Shown: one piece after another, positions 35,903-45,304 of the stretch | How positions within the stretch are numbered: the stretch's first letter is position 1 | How the letters are laid out: each line of letters begins with the position of its first letter | Source of the DNA: an uncultured Spartobacteria bacterium | GTDB taxonomy: Bacteria > Verrucomicrobiota > Verrucomicrobiia > Chthoniobacterales > JAATET01 | Assembly (NCBI GenBank): GCA_937901895.1 | Contig: CALGTD010000164.1 | Coordinates: 20,169 to 84,168, forward strand | DNA: 64,000 bases | Direction: 5' to 3' | Program-made: the position numbers and the translations under genes | The notes under the pieces: model-generated | What the model saw: only the letters and a program-made list of their open reading frames with translations | Databases searched by the model: none | What the model was told of the DNA's origin: nothing

Positions 35903-37417
35903 TCACTGCCGGTTGGTCATCAGGAGACGACGGCCTTTCTCTGCAGTTGACGATGGAGCCAGCCAGACGAAAGCGGCGCGCATCGCGACGATGCCGACGA
36001 AGATTCCGATCAGCCGGTCCCGGATCGGGTCGAGCTCGGTGCTTAGATGATGGTCCGCCAGCAAGACATAATAGACCGCGAGGGCCATTTGATATCCTGC
36101 GTAGTAGATCCGCAGAGGGCCGACGGCGACCCACGCTGCGGCGAAACTGGTGATGGTGAGAACGGTGACGAGTCCCAGCAGGGAGTCATACCGGGGCAGG
36201 ACAAACAACAAGGCGCCGACTCCGATGATCGCGCCGATCACCGCCCCGCCCATGCGCAGGTTCTGTTTGCGGATTTGACCGTCCAGGGAAGTGAGGGCGG
36301 TGACCACGCAGGTGATCATGCAGGTGTGAATGCCGTTCCAATGGGTGAGCGACATGAAGAGGTATGTTCCCATCGTGGCGGCGGTGGCCCGGAAGGCAAA
36401 GGACAGGTAGGCGGGGTTGGTCGTCCAGTCAGGGAGAAGAAGCGGCATCGGATCCAGCTCGCCATCCGGTCCGGGGGGGCTTCCGCTCAACATGCGGTCA
36501 ACTGCCTCGCGGAGATTTTTCAGGATCGCATCCAGTTCGGGATCCCCGGATGCCTGCGGCCAGGGGATGGCCTGTCCAGCCGATGGGCCTCTTTGCAAAA
36601 AGGCGCAAAGAGCACTCAGGGTGTCAGCTATGGCGTCCCATTGAGCGGGAGGGCAGCCAGTGGGGCCGAGTTGTTCGGCACGGGTTTCCAGGTGCTGCAA
36701 TCCCCTCAGGATTTCCGCGCATCGGCCGGCCTGGTTTTTGGAAAGCATGCCCGCTTTTCCGAGCAGTGAGGCGCGTTCGATGGCGTCATGAATTTCTTCG
36801 GAATCCAGCGGCACCGGCGTGCGTCCGGCGGCCCGCTCGCGCATGGCTTTTTCCACCCGGCCAAGCAGACCCCAAACCTGCTTTTGGAGGGTGCGCCGCG
36901 GAGGGGAACGCCCGAACAGCCAGTCGGTGAGCAGGACGGTGCCGGCCACCACCGGCAGGAGTGCCCACAGCCAGCCGACCTGGTCGAGGAGGAGATTGGG
37001 CAGGGGAACCTGGTCGGCGATGAAGGTGCAGAGCGCGACAATCACGAGAGCGCCGAGGAAAAGGTCGGGTTCGATGACCACCCGCATGAAGAAGAATCCG
37101 CCGAAGAACACCAGCGTCCAAAGAAGCAACCGCAGCCAGGCGATGTCCCAGGCCACCTTCATGACCCCCACCACCAAAATCGTGGCGAGGCCGGCGACGG
37201 CGATGCTGCCCCAGAGCATCATGCGGACGCGGAGCGAGTCGCGCTGGGCGAGGAGGAATACGAGATACGTGCCGAGGTCGACGAACGGCATGGAAGTCGA
37301 GAGCATGAAAAGGCAGACGCAGAGCGCCGCCGTGGTCACCTTCCACGCATCTCGGGCGCGTCCGGGAGTGGGCTGCAGATCCTGCCAGATCTGCCGGCAC
37401 AGCATGGGCAGGTTCAC
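35903..37417 (-). CDS. FUSC-family inner-membrane efflux protein
   Basis: This is a 504-residue protein with two blocks of about five transmembrane helices separated by a cytoplasmic domain, the FUSC/AaeB/YccS layout. Segments include STSMPFVDLGTYLVFLLAQR and SLTHWNGIHTCMITCVVTALTSLDG. The start is GTG 37417, overlapping the HlyD stop (GTGA). With the HlyD-like adaptor and outer-membrane channel next door it should form an efflux pump, by analogy with the aromatic-acid exporter AaeAB. Confidence 0.85.
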   Translation of the reverse strand: MNLPMLCRQIWQDLQPTPGRARDAWKVTTAALCVCLFMLSTSMPFVDLGTYLVFLLAQRDSLRVRMMLWGSIAVAGLATILVVGVMKVAWDIAWLRLLLWTLVFFGGFFFMRVVIEPDLFLGALVIVALCTFIADQVPLPNLLLDQVGWLWALLPVVAGTVLLTDWLFGRSPPRRTLQKQVWGLLGRVEKAMRERAAGRTPVPLDSEEIHDAIERASLLGKAGMLSKNQAGRCAEILRGLQHLETRAEQLGPTGCPPAQWDAIADTLSALCAFLQRGPSAGQAIPWPQASGDPELDAILKNLREAVDRMLSGSPPGPDGELDPMPLLLPDWTTNPAYLSFAFRATAATMGTYLFMSLTHWNGIHTCMITCVVTALTSLDGQIRKQNLRMGGAVIGAIIGVGALLFVLPRYDSLLGLVTVLTITSFAAAWVAVGPLRIYYAGYQMALAVYYVLLADHHLSTELDPIRDRLIGIFVGIVAMRAAFVWLAPSSTAEKGRRLLMTNRQ

Positions 37418-38523
37418 TCGTCTTTTGCAGTGTGAATAGTCACCGTGGCGGTGGTGCCAACCCGCAGAGCATCAGGAGATACGCCGTCGGTCTTCAGTCG
37501 AACTCGAACGGGAAATCGTTGGGTCAGGCGAACCCAGTCGAGTTCCCGACGGATGAAGGGAATCTGGGCAATGGGCAGTTCCGGAAGATCAGTCACCGCG
37601 TAACCGATGCTTTCGACCACGCCGGACAGCTGGCGACCTGGGACGGTCATCAATTCGACCGAAGCGGGCTGCCCGGGCTTGATGGTTTGCAGGACCCCCT
37701 CCGGAAAATCCGCGTTCACATGCCATTGTGAGGTGTCGACCATCATGAGAACTTTGACACCGGGATTGACGAAAAATCCGCGAGCCAGATTCATTCCCAC
37801 CACGATGCCGTCGAAAGGCGCACGGACGGTGCAATCGCGGAGGGCAAGTTCGGCTTCCGCCAGCAGAGCGCGCGCCTCGGTCAGGCGGGCTTCCAGCGGT
37901 TCGATCTCGATGACTGCCGAGCGGGCTGCCGCGACTTCGGCCTCGGCGGCGATAACGCCCGACGCAGCGCTCTCCATCGCCCGCCGGGCGGTGTCAACCT
38001 GTTCCGGGGTTGCATACCGTTTCTCCAGCAGCGGAGCCAAACGTTCATACGTCTCGGTGGCCTCGGCCAGCCGCGTCCGGGCCTGCTGCAGGGTCGCTTC
38101 GCTGGCGGTCACCTGGCTTTTTTGGGCCTCGATTTGATGCCGTGCATTCGCGATGTCCCCCTCCAGCGCCTGAACATTTGCACGGGCCGCTTCCACCGCC
38201 AGCTCGTAGGGTTCGGGGTCGATCAGGAAGAGTTCCTGACCGGCGGACACCGTCGCATTGTCAGTCACTTTCAATTCCTTGATCGGACCGCCGACCCGTG
38301 AAGCGATGCCCACCAGCGGGGCCTGCAGAGTGGCCACATTGGAAATCGGATCGCGCCGGGATTTCGTAGTGACCAAAACAAGCATGACAATGGCCAGTGC
38401 GATTCCACCCCAGCCAATCACGCGCCCGAGAAGGCGCTTGCGCGGCGAGGGCCGGTCGAGGTCCATGGTAGATTCCAGGCCAGTCGGAGCGTATTGTTCT
38501 TTCGTCTTGGGGGCCGGTTTCAT
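37414..38523 (-). CDS. HlyD-family membrane-fusion protein of the FUSC pump
   Basis: This is a 369-residue periplasmic adaptor. Start 38523 (MKPAPKTKEQYAP) was chosen; the frame upstream is antisense of YtcA. It has an N-terminal anchor helix (IGWGGIALAIVMLVLVTT), a biotinyl-lipoyl half (ASRVGGPIKELKVTDNATV), a long hairpin coiled coil (residues about 105-210), and a C-terminal barrel (VRAPFDGIVVGMNLARGFF). It links the FUSC protein to the channel encoded at 38854. Confidence 0.88.
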   Translation of the reverse strand: MKPAPKTKEQYAPTGLESTMDLDRPSPRKRLLGRVIGWGGIALAIVMLVLVTTKSRRDPISNVATLQAPLVGIASRVGGPIKELKVTDNATVSAGQELFLIDPEPYELAVEAARANVQALEGDIANARHQIEAQKSQVTASEATLQQARTRLAEATETYERLAPLLEKRYATPEQVDTARRAMESAASGVIAAEAEVAAARSAVIEIEPLEARLTEARALLAEAELALRDCTVRAPFDGIVVGMNLARGFFVNPGVKVLMMVDTSQWHVNADFPEGVLQTIKPGQPASVELMTVPGRQLSGVVESIGYAVTDLPELPIAQIPFIRRELDWVRLTQRFPVRVRLKTDGVSPDALRVGTTATVTIHTAKDE

Positions 38524-38528
38524 TGGGA

Positions 38529-38771
38529 TCAGGAAAACAGCAGGAGGTAAATCAACAGGGTCAGCGAGATGGCCCAGGCGGGGTAGGCGAAAACCCGCGG
38601 CTCCAGCACGTGGTCCAGCCCCAGCCACAGGAGCGCGGCGCGAAGTCCGGCGACCGCAAAGAGCCCGGCGATGGCGCTTACCAACCAGTCGGGAAAATAC
38701 GCTCCTCCAATTTCCAGAGTCGGCGAGCATCCGCTGAGCAGGCAGAATACAAGGCTGAGGCGCGCACGCAT
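38529..38771 (-). CDS. YtcA-like small lipoprotein
   Basis: This 80-residue protein starts at 38771 with a lipoprotein signal (MRARLSLVFCLLSGC). Two transmembrane helices follow (DWLVSAIAGLFAVAGLRAALL and AWAISLTLLIYLLLF). Its length, lipobox and position in front of a HlyD/FUSC pair match the YtcA family. Function unknown; it lies 5 nt upstream of the adaptor gene. Confidence 0.75.
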   Translation of the reverse strand: MRARLSLVFCLLSGCSPTLEIGGAYFPDWLVSAIAGLFAVAGLRAALLWLGLDHVLEPRVFAYPAWAISLTLLIYLLLFS

Positions 38772-38853
38772 GTTACACGAGGTAATCCCGGCCCTGTCGC
38801 TCTTCACGCTTTTTTCTGGCAACGCGCGACGGGAGTTTCCTTGAGTATCCCGG

Positions 38854-40380
38854 ATGCTTCATCGCCCCGCGCTGTTATTCGTCGTAGTGGTTCTTGCCGG
38901 TTGCAGTGCGGCAGCTCCCTACCGGCAGAGTCCTCCCTCCGCGGCACGGCCCTATGACGATCTTCGTGCCCGGCCGCTGGCGGAAATGGGAAACAAACTG
39001 GGTGCCGATGCTGTCACGGAGCTCCCGCAGGCCGGAGAGGTCCTGACACTTCCCCGTCTGATCGCCCTGGCGCAGAGCAATAATCTCACGACTCGAATTG
39101 CCTGGCAGCAGGCCCGTGCGGCTGCGGCGGCTGCGGGGATCGCCGCAGCCGACTACTATCCCATGCTGGTGGTGCTGGCGTCCTATGGCGGCGGCTATAT
39201 GGATTTTCAAACCTCGGGACGGGACAACATTGGCGGCGCGCTTGCATCGGCCAATCTGGTTCCGGGTGCTGCTGAATCGCTGGTGAATCAAGCGACGGGC
39301 ACGGGCATGGTGCTCGAGGCGGGGATGGGCAATGCCTACACGAACTTGCTGAGCGGAGCCGGCTTGCGGTGGCTCCTGTTTGACTTTGGCGGCAGAGATC
39401 ACCGCAATCGCGCGGCGGTGAGCGATCAACTTGCCGCCAACCTGCGCTTCAATGACGCGCATCAGAAGCTGACCTTTTCCGTGGCGGAACTTTATTTCGC
39501 CTATCAGGCCGCGCTCCGGCAGCAGCACGCGGCGGCGGTCTCCGCCCGGTCCGCCAGGGAAGTGCTCTCGGCGGCGCAGGCCCGGTATGATCAAGGATTC
39601 CTCACCGAACCGGAACTCCTGCTGGCTAGGGAAGCCGCGGCGCAGGCGGAGTTTGGCCTGGTGACGGCATCGTCGTCCGTTGAGATCGCCCGCGTGGATC
39701 TCGCAACCGTGGTCGGACTTCCGCCGGGTTCCCCGCTTCAGATTGCTCCGGCGGATTTCACAAGACTAACGACGAACCTTCACAAACCGTTGGATGAACA
39801 CATCCGGTCTGCACTCCGGGATCGTGCGGATTTGCTGGCGCAGGTCGCGGTGGTGCAGGCCGCGGAAGCCCGCCTGCGCGCTGCTCGCACCGAACGGCTT
39901 CCCACCCTGGCGTTGGATGCCATCGCGCTCTACAACCAGTTCTCCCCGGGAACCAACAACCGCTCCGCCTTCGACCAGGTTCAGCAGAACTTCCAGAACT
40001 ACGGAGCATTTCTCACGGTGCAGTGGCCGGTGTTCACCGGGTTCGCTGATCAGAACAAGGTCCGGGTGGCCGAAGCCGCCACCGCCGCCGCGAAAGAGGA
40101 GATGCAGCTTCTCCGCGAGCGGGTCATTGCGGATGTATGGAAGGCTTACGTGAGGGCCAAGAATGCCGTGGCGAGCCGGGAAGCAGCGGGTGCGCTCGAG
40201 GCTGCCAGCCGGTCCGCTTATGAGGCTTCTCTTGCCGGACTGAAACGCGGGCTCGTGCCCGTTCAGGAAACAGCCGCAGCCCGTGCTGCACTGGCGCAGG
40301 CCGCAGCCCTCGTGGCGGAATCCGACGCTGCCATTGCGGAGAGCTTGGTGAATCTGGCGAGGAGTTCCGGCACGCTTTGA
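38854..40380 (+). CDS. Outer-membrane efflux lipoprotein (TolC/OprM-like)
   Basis: This 508-residue outer-membrane channel begins with a lipobox (LLFVVVVLAGCSAA). Two OEP repeats follow: TLPRLIALAQSNNLTTRIAWQQARAA and a second long helical half with GLRWLLFDFGGRDHRN and TVQWPVFTGFADQNK. It is divergent from the YtcA-HlyD-FUSC operon and shares its 82-bp promoter region, so it is the probable outer-membrane partner of that pump. Confidence 0.88.
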   Translation: MLHRPALLFVVVVLAGCSAAAPYRQSPPSAARPYDDLRARPLAEMGNKLGADAVTELPQAGEVLTLPRLIALAQSNNLTTRIAWQQARAAAAAAGIAAADYYPMLVVLASYGGGYMDFQTSGRDNIGGALASANLVPGAAESLVNQATGTGMVLEAGMGNAYTNLLSGAGLRWLLFDFGGRDHRNRAAVSDQLAANLRFNDAHQKLTFSVAELYFAYQAALRQQHAAAVSARSAREVLSAAQARYDQGFLTEPELLLAREAAAQAEFGLVTASSSVEIARVDLATVVGLPPGSPLQIAPADFTRLTTNLHKPLDEHIRSALRDRADLLAQVAVVQAAEARLRAARTERLPTLALDAIALYNQFSPGTNNRSAFDQVQQNFQNYGAFLTVQWPVFTGFADQNKVRVAEAATAAAKEEMQLLRERVIADVWKAYVRAKNAVASREAAGALEAASRSAYEASLAGLKRGLVPVQETAAARAALAQAAALVAESDAAIAESLVNLARSSGTL

Positions 40381-40790
40381 TGTTTCGGTAAACCTGCGGT
40401 CCTCGGATGGAACGAGCATTTTCGAGGCGCTCGGACTCCGCGATCTAGTCTCAGTCAGCGCCGCCGCCGCTCGTCCGAAGGTGAAGCCTCAACAAGGAAT
40501 ATAGTGAGCGAAAATCTCGTTCCCGCTCGAACCAATGTGCGGCAGCTGGACGCCGTGAGAGCTTCGGCAGGCAAACTTCGAGGAACGAGCAGGCGGAGCA
40601 TTTCTTTGCCTCGAAGACAGGCGAGGTGTGTGCTGGCTGGCGAGCATGTCCCGAGTGGAAGCGATGATCTCCTGCGTGAGCTGCCGCAATGAGGAATCGA
40701 AGTCGACCTCCTGGTGCCGTCCAGCATGCCTGCCACTGGTGTTGACCCATGAAAAATCCCGCAGAACAAGCGTTCATGCGGGTGGCGAAG
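40381..40790. other. Gap between the efflux channel gene and tRNA-Arg
   Basis: A 410-bp stretch with short overlapping frames on both strands but none with a recognisable domain, ribosome site or signal. No clear terminator was found for the channel gene. Confidence 0.4.
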
Positions 40791-40867
40791 TGGCGCAGCC
40801 GTAGGGATTCGAACCCCAAACCTTCTGATCCGTAGTCAGATGCTCTATCCAATTGAGCTACGGCTGC
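40791..40867 (-). tRNA. tRNA-Arg (anticodon ACG)
   Basis: Minus-strand 77-nt tRNA. Acceptor arms GCAGCCG and CGGCTGC pair perfectly, followed by discriminator G and an encoded CCA. The anticodon stem-loop CTGACTACGGATCAG gives ACG (wobble inosine in bacteria). The T loop GTTCGAATC is canonical. The ORFs that cross it on either strand are shadows. Confidence 0.97.
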
Positions 40868-40987
40868 ATCGGGAGGGGAGAATTAAGCGGAATGCAGAGA
40901 GGGAGTCAAACGGGAATTCGGATTTTGCCGCACTCCTCGCGGGCTCGGTTCTGGCGGATGGTCGCGGTGTCGTGCAGACTGCGCGGC

Positions 40988-41614
40988 ATGTCCGAGCCTG
41001 CTTCGCGTCGTCCGCTCAAGTCGAGGAACGTGCCGGTATTTCGAGTCCTCGCTGCGAAGCTCGCGGGCGCAGGCGTCGCGGCGGATTCGATTTCGGCGGC
41101 GGGGCTGGTTTTCGGGATCGCGGGCGGCGCCGTGCTGGCCGCGACATCGCAGATGGACGTTCGCGCCGCGCAGGTCACGTGCTGGCTGGCTGCGGCGGCG
41201 TGCGTGCAGATCCGGCTGCTCTGCAACATGCTCGACGGAATGGTCGCCGTCGAAGGCGGTCGCAAGTCGCGGCTGGGTCCGCTGTGGAATGAAATCCCGG
41301 ACCGCGTGAGCGACTCGGCGACGTTGATCGGCGCGGGGTATGCGCTGGGAAGCGTGCCGGAGCTGGGGTGGGCTGCGGCGTTGCTCGCGATGATGACGGC
41401 CTACATTCGTGCGATTGGTGCGCAGAACGGCGCGGGCGAGGCGTTTCTTGGGTGGTTCTCGAAGCCGCGGCGCATGTTCTTCGTCACGGTGGCGTGCCTT
41501 GCGAGCGCTGTGGGATTTGCGGTGATGCCGTTCGTGCTGGGATTGATCGTGGCCGGCAGTGCGCTGACTTGCGTGCAGCGGCTGGTGTGGATCGGCGGGA
41601 GGATCGGGCGATGA
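40988..41614 (+). CDS. CDP-alcohol phosphatidyltransferase-like membrane protein
   Basis: This 208-residue protein from ATG 40988 (MSEPASRRPLK) has about five hydrophobic helices. The CDP-alcohol motif is present but altered: it reads NMLDGMVAVEGGRKSRLG, then NEIPDRVSD, whereas the usual motif has Arg after the Ala (D-G-x2-A-R-x8-G-x3-D-x3-D). It is the first gene of a coupled operon with CdsA and PlsC homologues, which fits phospholipid headgroup transfer, probably phosphatidylglycerophosphate or inositol-type. Confidence 0.8.
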   Translation: MSEPASRRPLKSRNVPVFRVLAAKLAGAGVAADSISAAGLVFGIAGGAVLAATSQMDVRAAQVTCWLAAAACVQIRLLCNMLDGMVAVEGGRKSRLGPLWNEIPDRVSDSATLIGAGYALGSVPELGWAAALLAMMTAYIRAIGAQNGAGEAFLGWFSKPRRMFFVTVACLASAVGFAVMPFVLGLIVAGSALTCVQRLVWIGGRIGR

Positions 41615-42576
41615 GCGGGGCGTTTGAGCATCCGGCGACGATTGGCATCAGCGTGTTTCTCGTCGCGCTGCTCGCGGTGGCGCCGGTGATCTTCGAGGTG
41701 CTGAATCGCATGGGAAAACTCACGCGCGAGCTGCGGCGGGAGTTGTATGCGCGGTATTTTTCCTGGCTCGTGCTCGTGCCGCTGATGCTCGTGCCGGTGC
41801 TCGCTGGACGACTGTTCACGATCTTCGCGGTCGGGTTGCTCGGGCTCTTCGCGTATCGGGAATTCGCGCGGGCGACGGGATTCTTTCGCAACCGCCTGCT
41901 GAGCGCGGCGGTCGTGCTCGGGATCGTCCTCATCACGCTCGCGTCGGCGGATCACTGGTATGGATTTTTCATGGCGCTGTCGTCGCTCACGGTGTGCGCG
42001 CTCGTGATCGTCGCGCTCATCGGGGACCAGCCGAAGGGGTATCTGCAACGGGTCGCGCTGGCGGTGTTTGCGTTTGCGCTCTTCGGCGTGTGCCTCGGGC
42101 ACTTCGGATATTTCGCGAACGACAAAAACTACCGTCCGCTCCTGCTGCTCATCCTGCTCTGCGTGGAGCTCAACGACGTGTTCGCCTTCTGCTGCGGGAA
42201 ATTCTTCGGCCGGCGCAAACTCGCGCCGAACACGAGCCCCGGCAAGACGTGGGGTGGGGCGATCGGCGCGTTCGTGCTGACGACGGCGTTGTTCGCGGGG
42301 ATCGGATGGTTTGTCTTCGCCGGCACGGTGCTCGCCGCGCCGGTGCATCTCGTGACAATGGGGGCGCTGCTGTCGTTCACCGGGCAGCTCGGCGACCTTG
42401 TGATTTCCAGCGTGAAGCGCGACCTCGGCGTGAAGGACATGGGCGTCGTGATTCCCGGGCACGGCGGACTGCTCGATCGCTTCGACAGCCTGCTCTTCGT
42501 CGGGCCGGCGCTGTTTCACTACATCGGATACTTCGTCGGCGTGGGGCTCCATCAGCCGGCGCGCCTCTGGTTCTGA
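41611..42576 (+). CDS. cdsA: Phosphatidate cytidylyltransferase
   Basis: This 321-residue inner-membrane enzyme makes CDP-diacylglycerol from phosphatidate and CTP. The full CdsA signature is present near the end: SVKRDLGVKDMG followed by PGHGGLLDRFDSLLF. About eight helices are predicted. Its ATG overlaps the preceding stop (ATGA), and its stop overlaps the next start (TGATG), so the three genes are translationally coupled. Confidence 0.93.
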   Translation: MSGAFEHPATIGISVFLVALLAVAPVIFEVLNRMGKLTRELRRELYARYFSWLVLVPLMLVPVLAGRLFTIFAVGLLGLFAYREFARATGFFRNRLLSAAVVLGIVLITLASADHWYGFFMALSSLTVCALVIVALIGDQPKGYLQRVALAVFAFALFGVCLGHFGYFANDKNYRPLLLLILLCVELNDVFAFCCGKFFGRRKLAPNTSPGKTWGGAIGAFVLTTALFAGIGWFVFAGTVLAAPVHLVTMGALLSFTGQLGDLVISSVKRDLGVKDMGVVIPGHGGLLDRFDSLLFVGPALFHYIGYFVGVGLHQPARLWF

Positions 42577-43277
42577 TGAACGACTGGGAATACAAGCCTG
42601 CCGCCGACGTCGGACTCGCCGGACCGGAGCGCTGGAAGAGCCTGCGTCGCGAGGCGGGCCTGCAATCCACGCTCGCTCATGCCGCGTGGTGCGGTCTCAC
42701 GCGCGCCTATCTCGGAATGTGGCACCACTTCCGCGTGACTGGCGCGGAGAACCTGCCCGCGAAGCCGCCGTTCATCGTCGTCGCCAACCACACCAGCCAC
42801 CTCGATGCGATCGCCCTGGCTGCCGCTTTTCCGCGTTCGCTGCGAGGACACGCCTTTCCGATCGCCGCCGGCGACACGTTCTTTGAGACAAAGGCGACCG
42901 CCTTCGCCGCGGTGTTTCTCAACGCGCTGCCGATGTGGCGGAAGTCGTGCGGGGCGCATGCGATGGACACTCTGCGCGAACGCCTCGTCACGGAGGGCCT
43001 GATCTATCTGCTCTTCCCCGAGGGCACGCGCAGCCGCACCGGAGAGATGGGAAAATTCCGTGCCGGCATCGGCATGCTCGTCGCCGGAACGCCGACGCCC
43101 GTCGTGCCTGCGCGACTCGACGGATGCTTCGCCGCGATGCCGCCCGGCTCGCGGCTTCCGAAGCGCCACCCGATCACGCTGCGCTTCGGCGCGCCGCAAT
43201 CCTTCGCCGACGTCCCCAACGACCGCGCCGGCTGGCAGCGCATTGCCGATTCACTGCGCGCCGCCGTCGCCGGGTAG
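42576..43277 (+). CDS. plsC: 1-acyl-sn-glycerol-3-phosphate acyltransferase
   Basis: This 233-residue enzyme has the NHTSHLDA (HX4D) catalytic motif and the FPEGTRSR glycerol-phosphate-binding motif. It acylates lysophosphatidate to phosphatidate, the substrate of the CdsA encoded just upstream. It starts inside the cdsA stop codon. Confidence 0.92.
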   Translation: MNDWEYKPAADVGLAGPERWKSLRREAGLQSTLAHAAWCGLTRAYLGMWHHFRVTGAENLPAKPPFIVVANHTSHLDAIALAAAFPRSLRGHAFPIAAGDTFFETKATAFAAVFLNALPMWRKSCGAHAMDTLRERLVTEGLIYLLFPEGTRSRTGEMGKFRAGIGMLVAGTPTPVVPARLDGCFAAMPPGSRLPKRHPITLRFGAPQSFADVPNDRAGWQRIADSLRAAVAG

Positions 43278-43419
43278 TTTCCGTGCATCCACTTCTGCGC
43301 CGCGCGCCGTTCCGCCCGTCACGCGTGTTCGTTTGGAATTGGAACGACGCGGTGAATCCTTCATGTTCGTCGCCGCCGGATATTCGGGAGTCCGAGTGTG
43401 CGGCTGCGATCTTCGACCC

Positions 43420-44538
43420 ATGAACACCCTCACCGTTGAAACGCTCGCGAGTCTCGAGGCCGATCTCGAGCAGGGCATTGGATTCCCGGCTGAATTCTAC
43501 ACCGATCCGGCGATCACCGAGCTGGAATACGCGCACATCTTCCACCGGAGCTGGCAGTATTTCTGCCGCACGGCGCAGCTCGCAAACCACGGCGACACCG
43601 TCACCGGCGTCGTCGGTCGCACGCCTGTCGTCGTCGTGCGCCAGGGCGACGCGATCAACGCCTTCGTCAACGTCTGCCGCCACCGCCGCCACCTCGTCGC
43701 GGAAGGCTGCGGCAACCGCAAGATCCTCCTCTGCCACTACCACGGCTGGTCCTACGGCCTCGACGGCTCGCTCAAGGCCGCGCCACGCGCCGACGGCGAC
43801 GAGGGCTTCTGCAAGGCCGACTTCGGCCTGATCCCTGCCAGGGCCGAGACATGGGGGCCATGGGTCTTCGTGCACCTCGACCCCGCCGCCGCGCCGCTCG
43901 CCGAGACCCTCGGACGACTGCCCGATATCGTCGCCAGCAGCGGAATCGACCTCGAGGCGCTGGAATTTCACGGTCGCACCGAGTGGGAGGCCAAGGCGAA
44001 CTGGAAGGTGATGCTCGAGAACTACCTCGAGTGCTACCACTGCGCGATCGCCCATCCCGGCTTCAGCCAGATGATCGACGTCGACCCCGACGCCTACGTC
44101 CTCGAGCCGCACGAGTGGTTCTCGTCGCAGATCGCGCACGTGAAGGCCTCCGCCCTCAGCGGCGAGGGGAAAAAACCGAAATACGCCGCCGCCGGCGCCA
44201 TCACACAGGCGCAGTATCATTGGCTCTTCCCGAACTTCACGATCAACATCAACCCCGGCTTCCCGAATCTCTCCCTCGACGTGTGGCTCCCGCTCGGGCC
44301 AAACCGCGCGCACGGATTCTCCGAGCAATATTTCGGCGCGGGCGTCGACGAGGCATGGGCGAAGGAATTGATGGCCTTCAACGAGGAGGTCGGCGCCGAG
44401 GACGACGAGCTCACCGATGCCGTGCAGCAGGGGCTCATCGGCGGCCAGCCTGCGCGCGGCCGCTACATTCGCCACGCCGAGCAGCTTCCCATCCACTTCA
44501 ACCGGCACATCCTTCGCGCGCTCCGGGGCGCGGTCTGA
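43420..44538 (+). CDS. Rieske non-heme iron oxygenase, alpha-subunit type
   Basis: This 372-residue oxygenase starts at ATG 43420. The Rieske [2Fe-2S] ligands are in CRHRRH and, 17 residues on, CHYHGW. The mononuclear iron site begins ENYLECYHCAIAHPGF. It is of the aromatic-ring-hydroxylating/quaternary-amine type (e.g. glycine-betaine or choline oxygenases). No reductase or ferredoxin gene is adjacent, so its electron donor and substrate are unknown. Confidence 0.88.
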   Translation: MNTLTVETLASLEADLEQGIGFPAEFYTDPAITELEYAHIFHRSWQYFCRTAQLANHGDTVTGVVGRTPVVVVRQGDAINAFVNVCRHRRHLVAEGCGNRKILLCHYHGWSYGLDGSLKAAPRADGDEGFCKADFGLIPARAETWGPWVFVHLDPAAAPLAETLGRLPDIVASSGIDLEALEFHGRTEWEAKANWKVMLENYLECYHCAIAHPGFSQMIDVDPDAYVLEPHEWFSSQIAHVKASALSGEGKKPKYAAAGAITQAQYHWLFPNFTININPGFPNLSLDVWLPLGPNRAHGFSEQYFGAGVDEAWAKELMAFNEEVGAEDDELTDAVQQGLIGGQPARGRYIRHAEQLPIHFNRHILRALRGAV

Positions 44539-44660
44539 CCGTGCCGGGGCGGGATCGCCTGGAGGATGTGCATGGGCCGGGACTGGATCCGGGTTCCTTT
44601 CCTCCAAACCGGGACGCTCTTGATCCGAAGCGGGAGCGCTCCGCTGCAGTGGTGGCGGAC

Positions 44661-45164
44661 CTATTTTAGTTTGGAAAACCGAGGGGACGTGGAAACCATC
44701 TCCGTCGCCTTTTCGTAGTCGGAACGCGACTCGAAGGCGGAGAGAGGGAGCCAGTGAAAGAGATTCTTCTGGGGATAGAAGAGGATGCCGCCGGGAGTAG
44801 CGATGATCTTGAAATAGGTGCCGATGTCGGTCCTCGAGGTGTTGGGTCCTGCGGTCACGGCGATGGAATCCTCCTCGATCTCCCAATGAATCTCCTGTCC
44901 GAACATCGGCATCTTCTTCACTGCCGACCGGAACCAGAAGCCGTGAATCGCCGGGCGGATCAGGATCCAAAGGCCGGCCGTGCAAAGGGCGAAGGGCAGG
45001 GCGCTCCCCGGGTAGTTCGTTCGAGTCAGCCAGATTCCGAGTCCGAGCAGTGCCACTCCCGCAAGCGGGATCAAGGCCGCCCATGGCCAGTTCACCCGGC
45101 GATGCCACGAGCGCCCTTCCTGCAAGGTCGGGAGATCCAGTCGGGAGCGGGCGTGGATGGTCAT
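44661..45164 (-). CDS. YcxB-like membrane protein
   Basis: This is a 167-residue protein from 45164 (MTIHARSRLDLP). It has two hydrophobic helices (AALIPLAGVALLGLGIWL and ALPFALCTAGLWILI) followed by a soluble domain that resembles YcxB (EIEEDSIAVTAGPNTSRTDI; FYPQKNLFHWLPLSAF). Function unknown. It is divergent from the secreted-protein gene at 45305. Confidence 0.65.
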   Translation of the reverse strand: MTIHARSRLDLPTLQEGRSWHRRVNWPWAALIPLAGVALLGLGIWLTRTNYPGSALPFALCTAGLWILIRPAIHGFWFRSAVKKMPMFGQEIHWEIEEDSIAVTAGPNTSRTDIGTYFKIIATPGGILFYPQKNLFHWLPLSAFESRSDYEKATEMVSTSPRFSKLK

Positions 45165-45304
45165 CGCGGGTTGGTGCGAAGGATTCGACGGTGGTAACAA
45201 TGGACGGCCTTGCGGTCAATGAGGCGGTCCGTCCGCGGTCGCGGCCATGGTTTCGGAAAGGCTTTGCGGTGGTCACATTCGTCGATAGCGTGACGTGCAA
45301 CGCC

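Noticed and set aside
40451..40852. A 133-codon minus-strand ORF
   Set aside because: Its first part is the translated tRNA-Arg gene.
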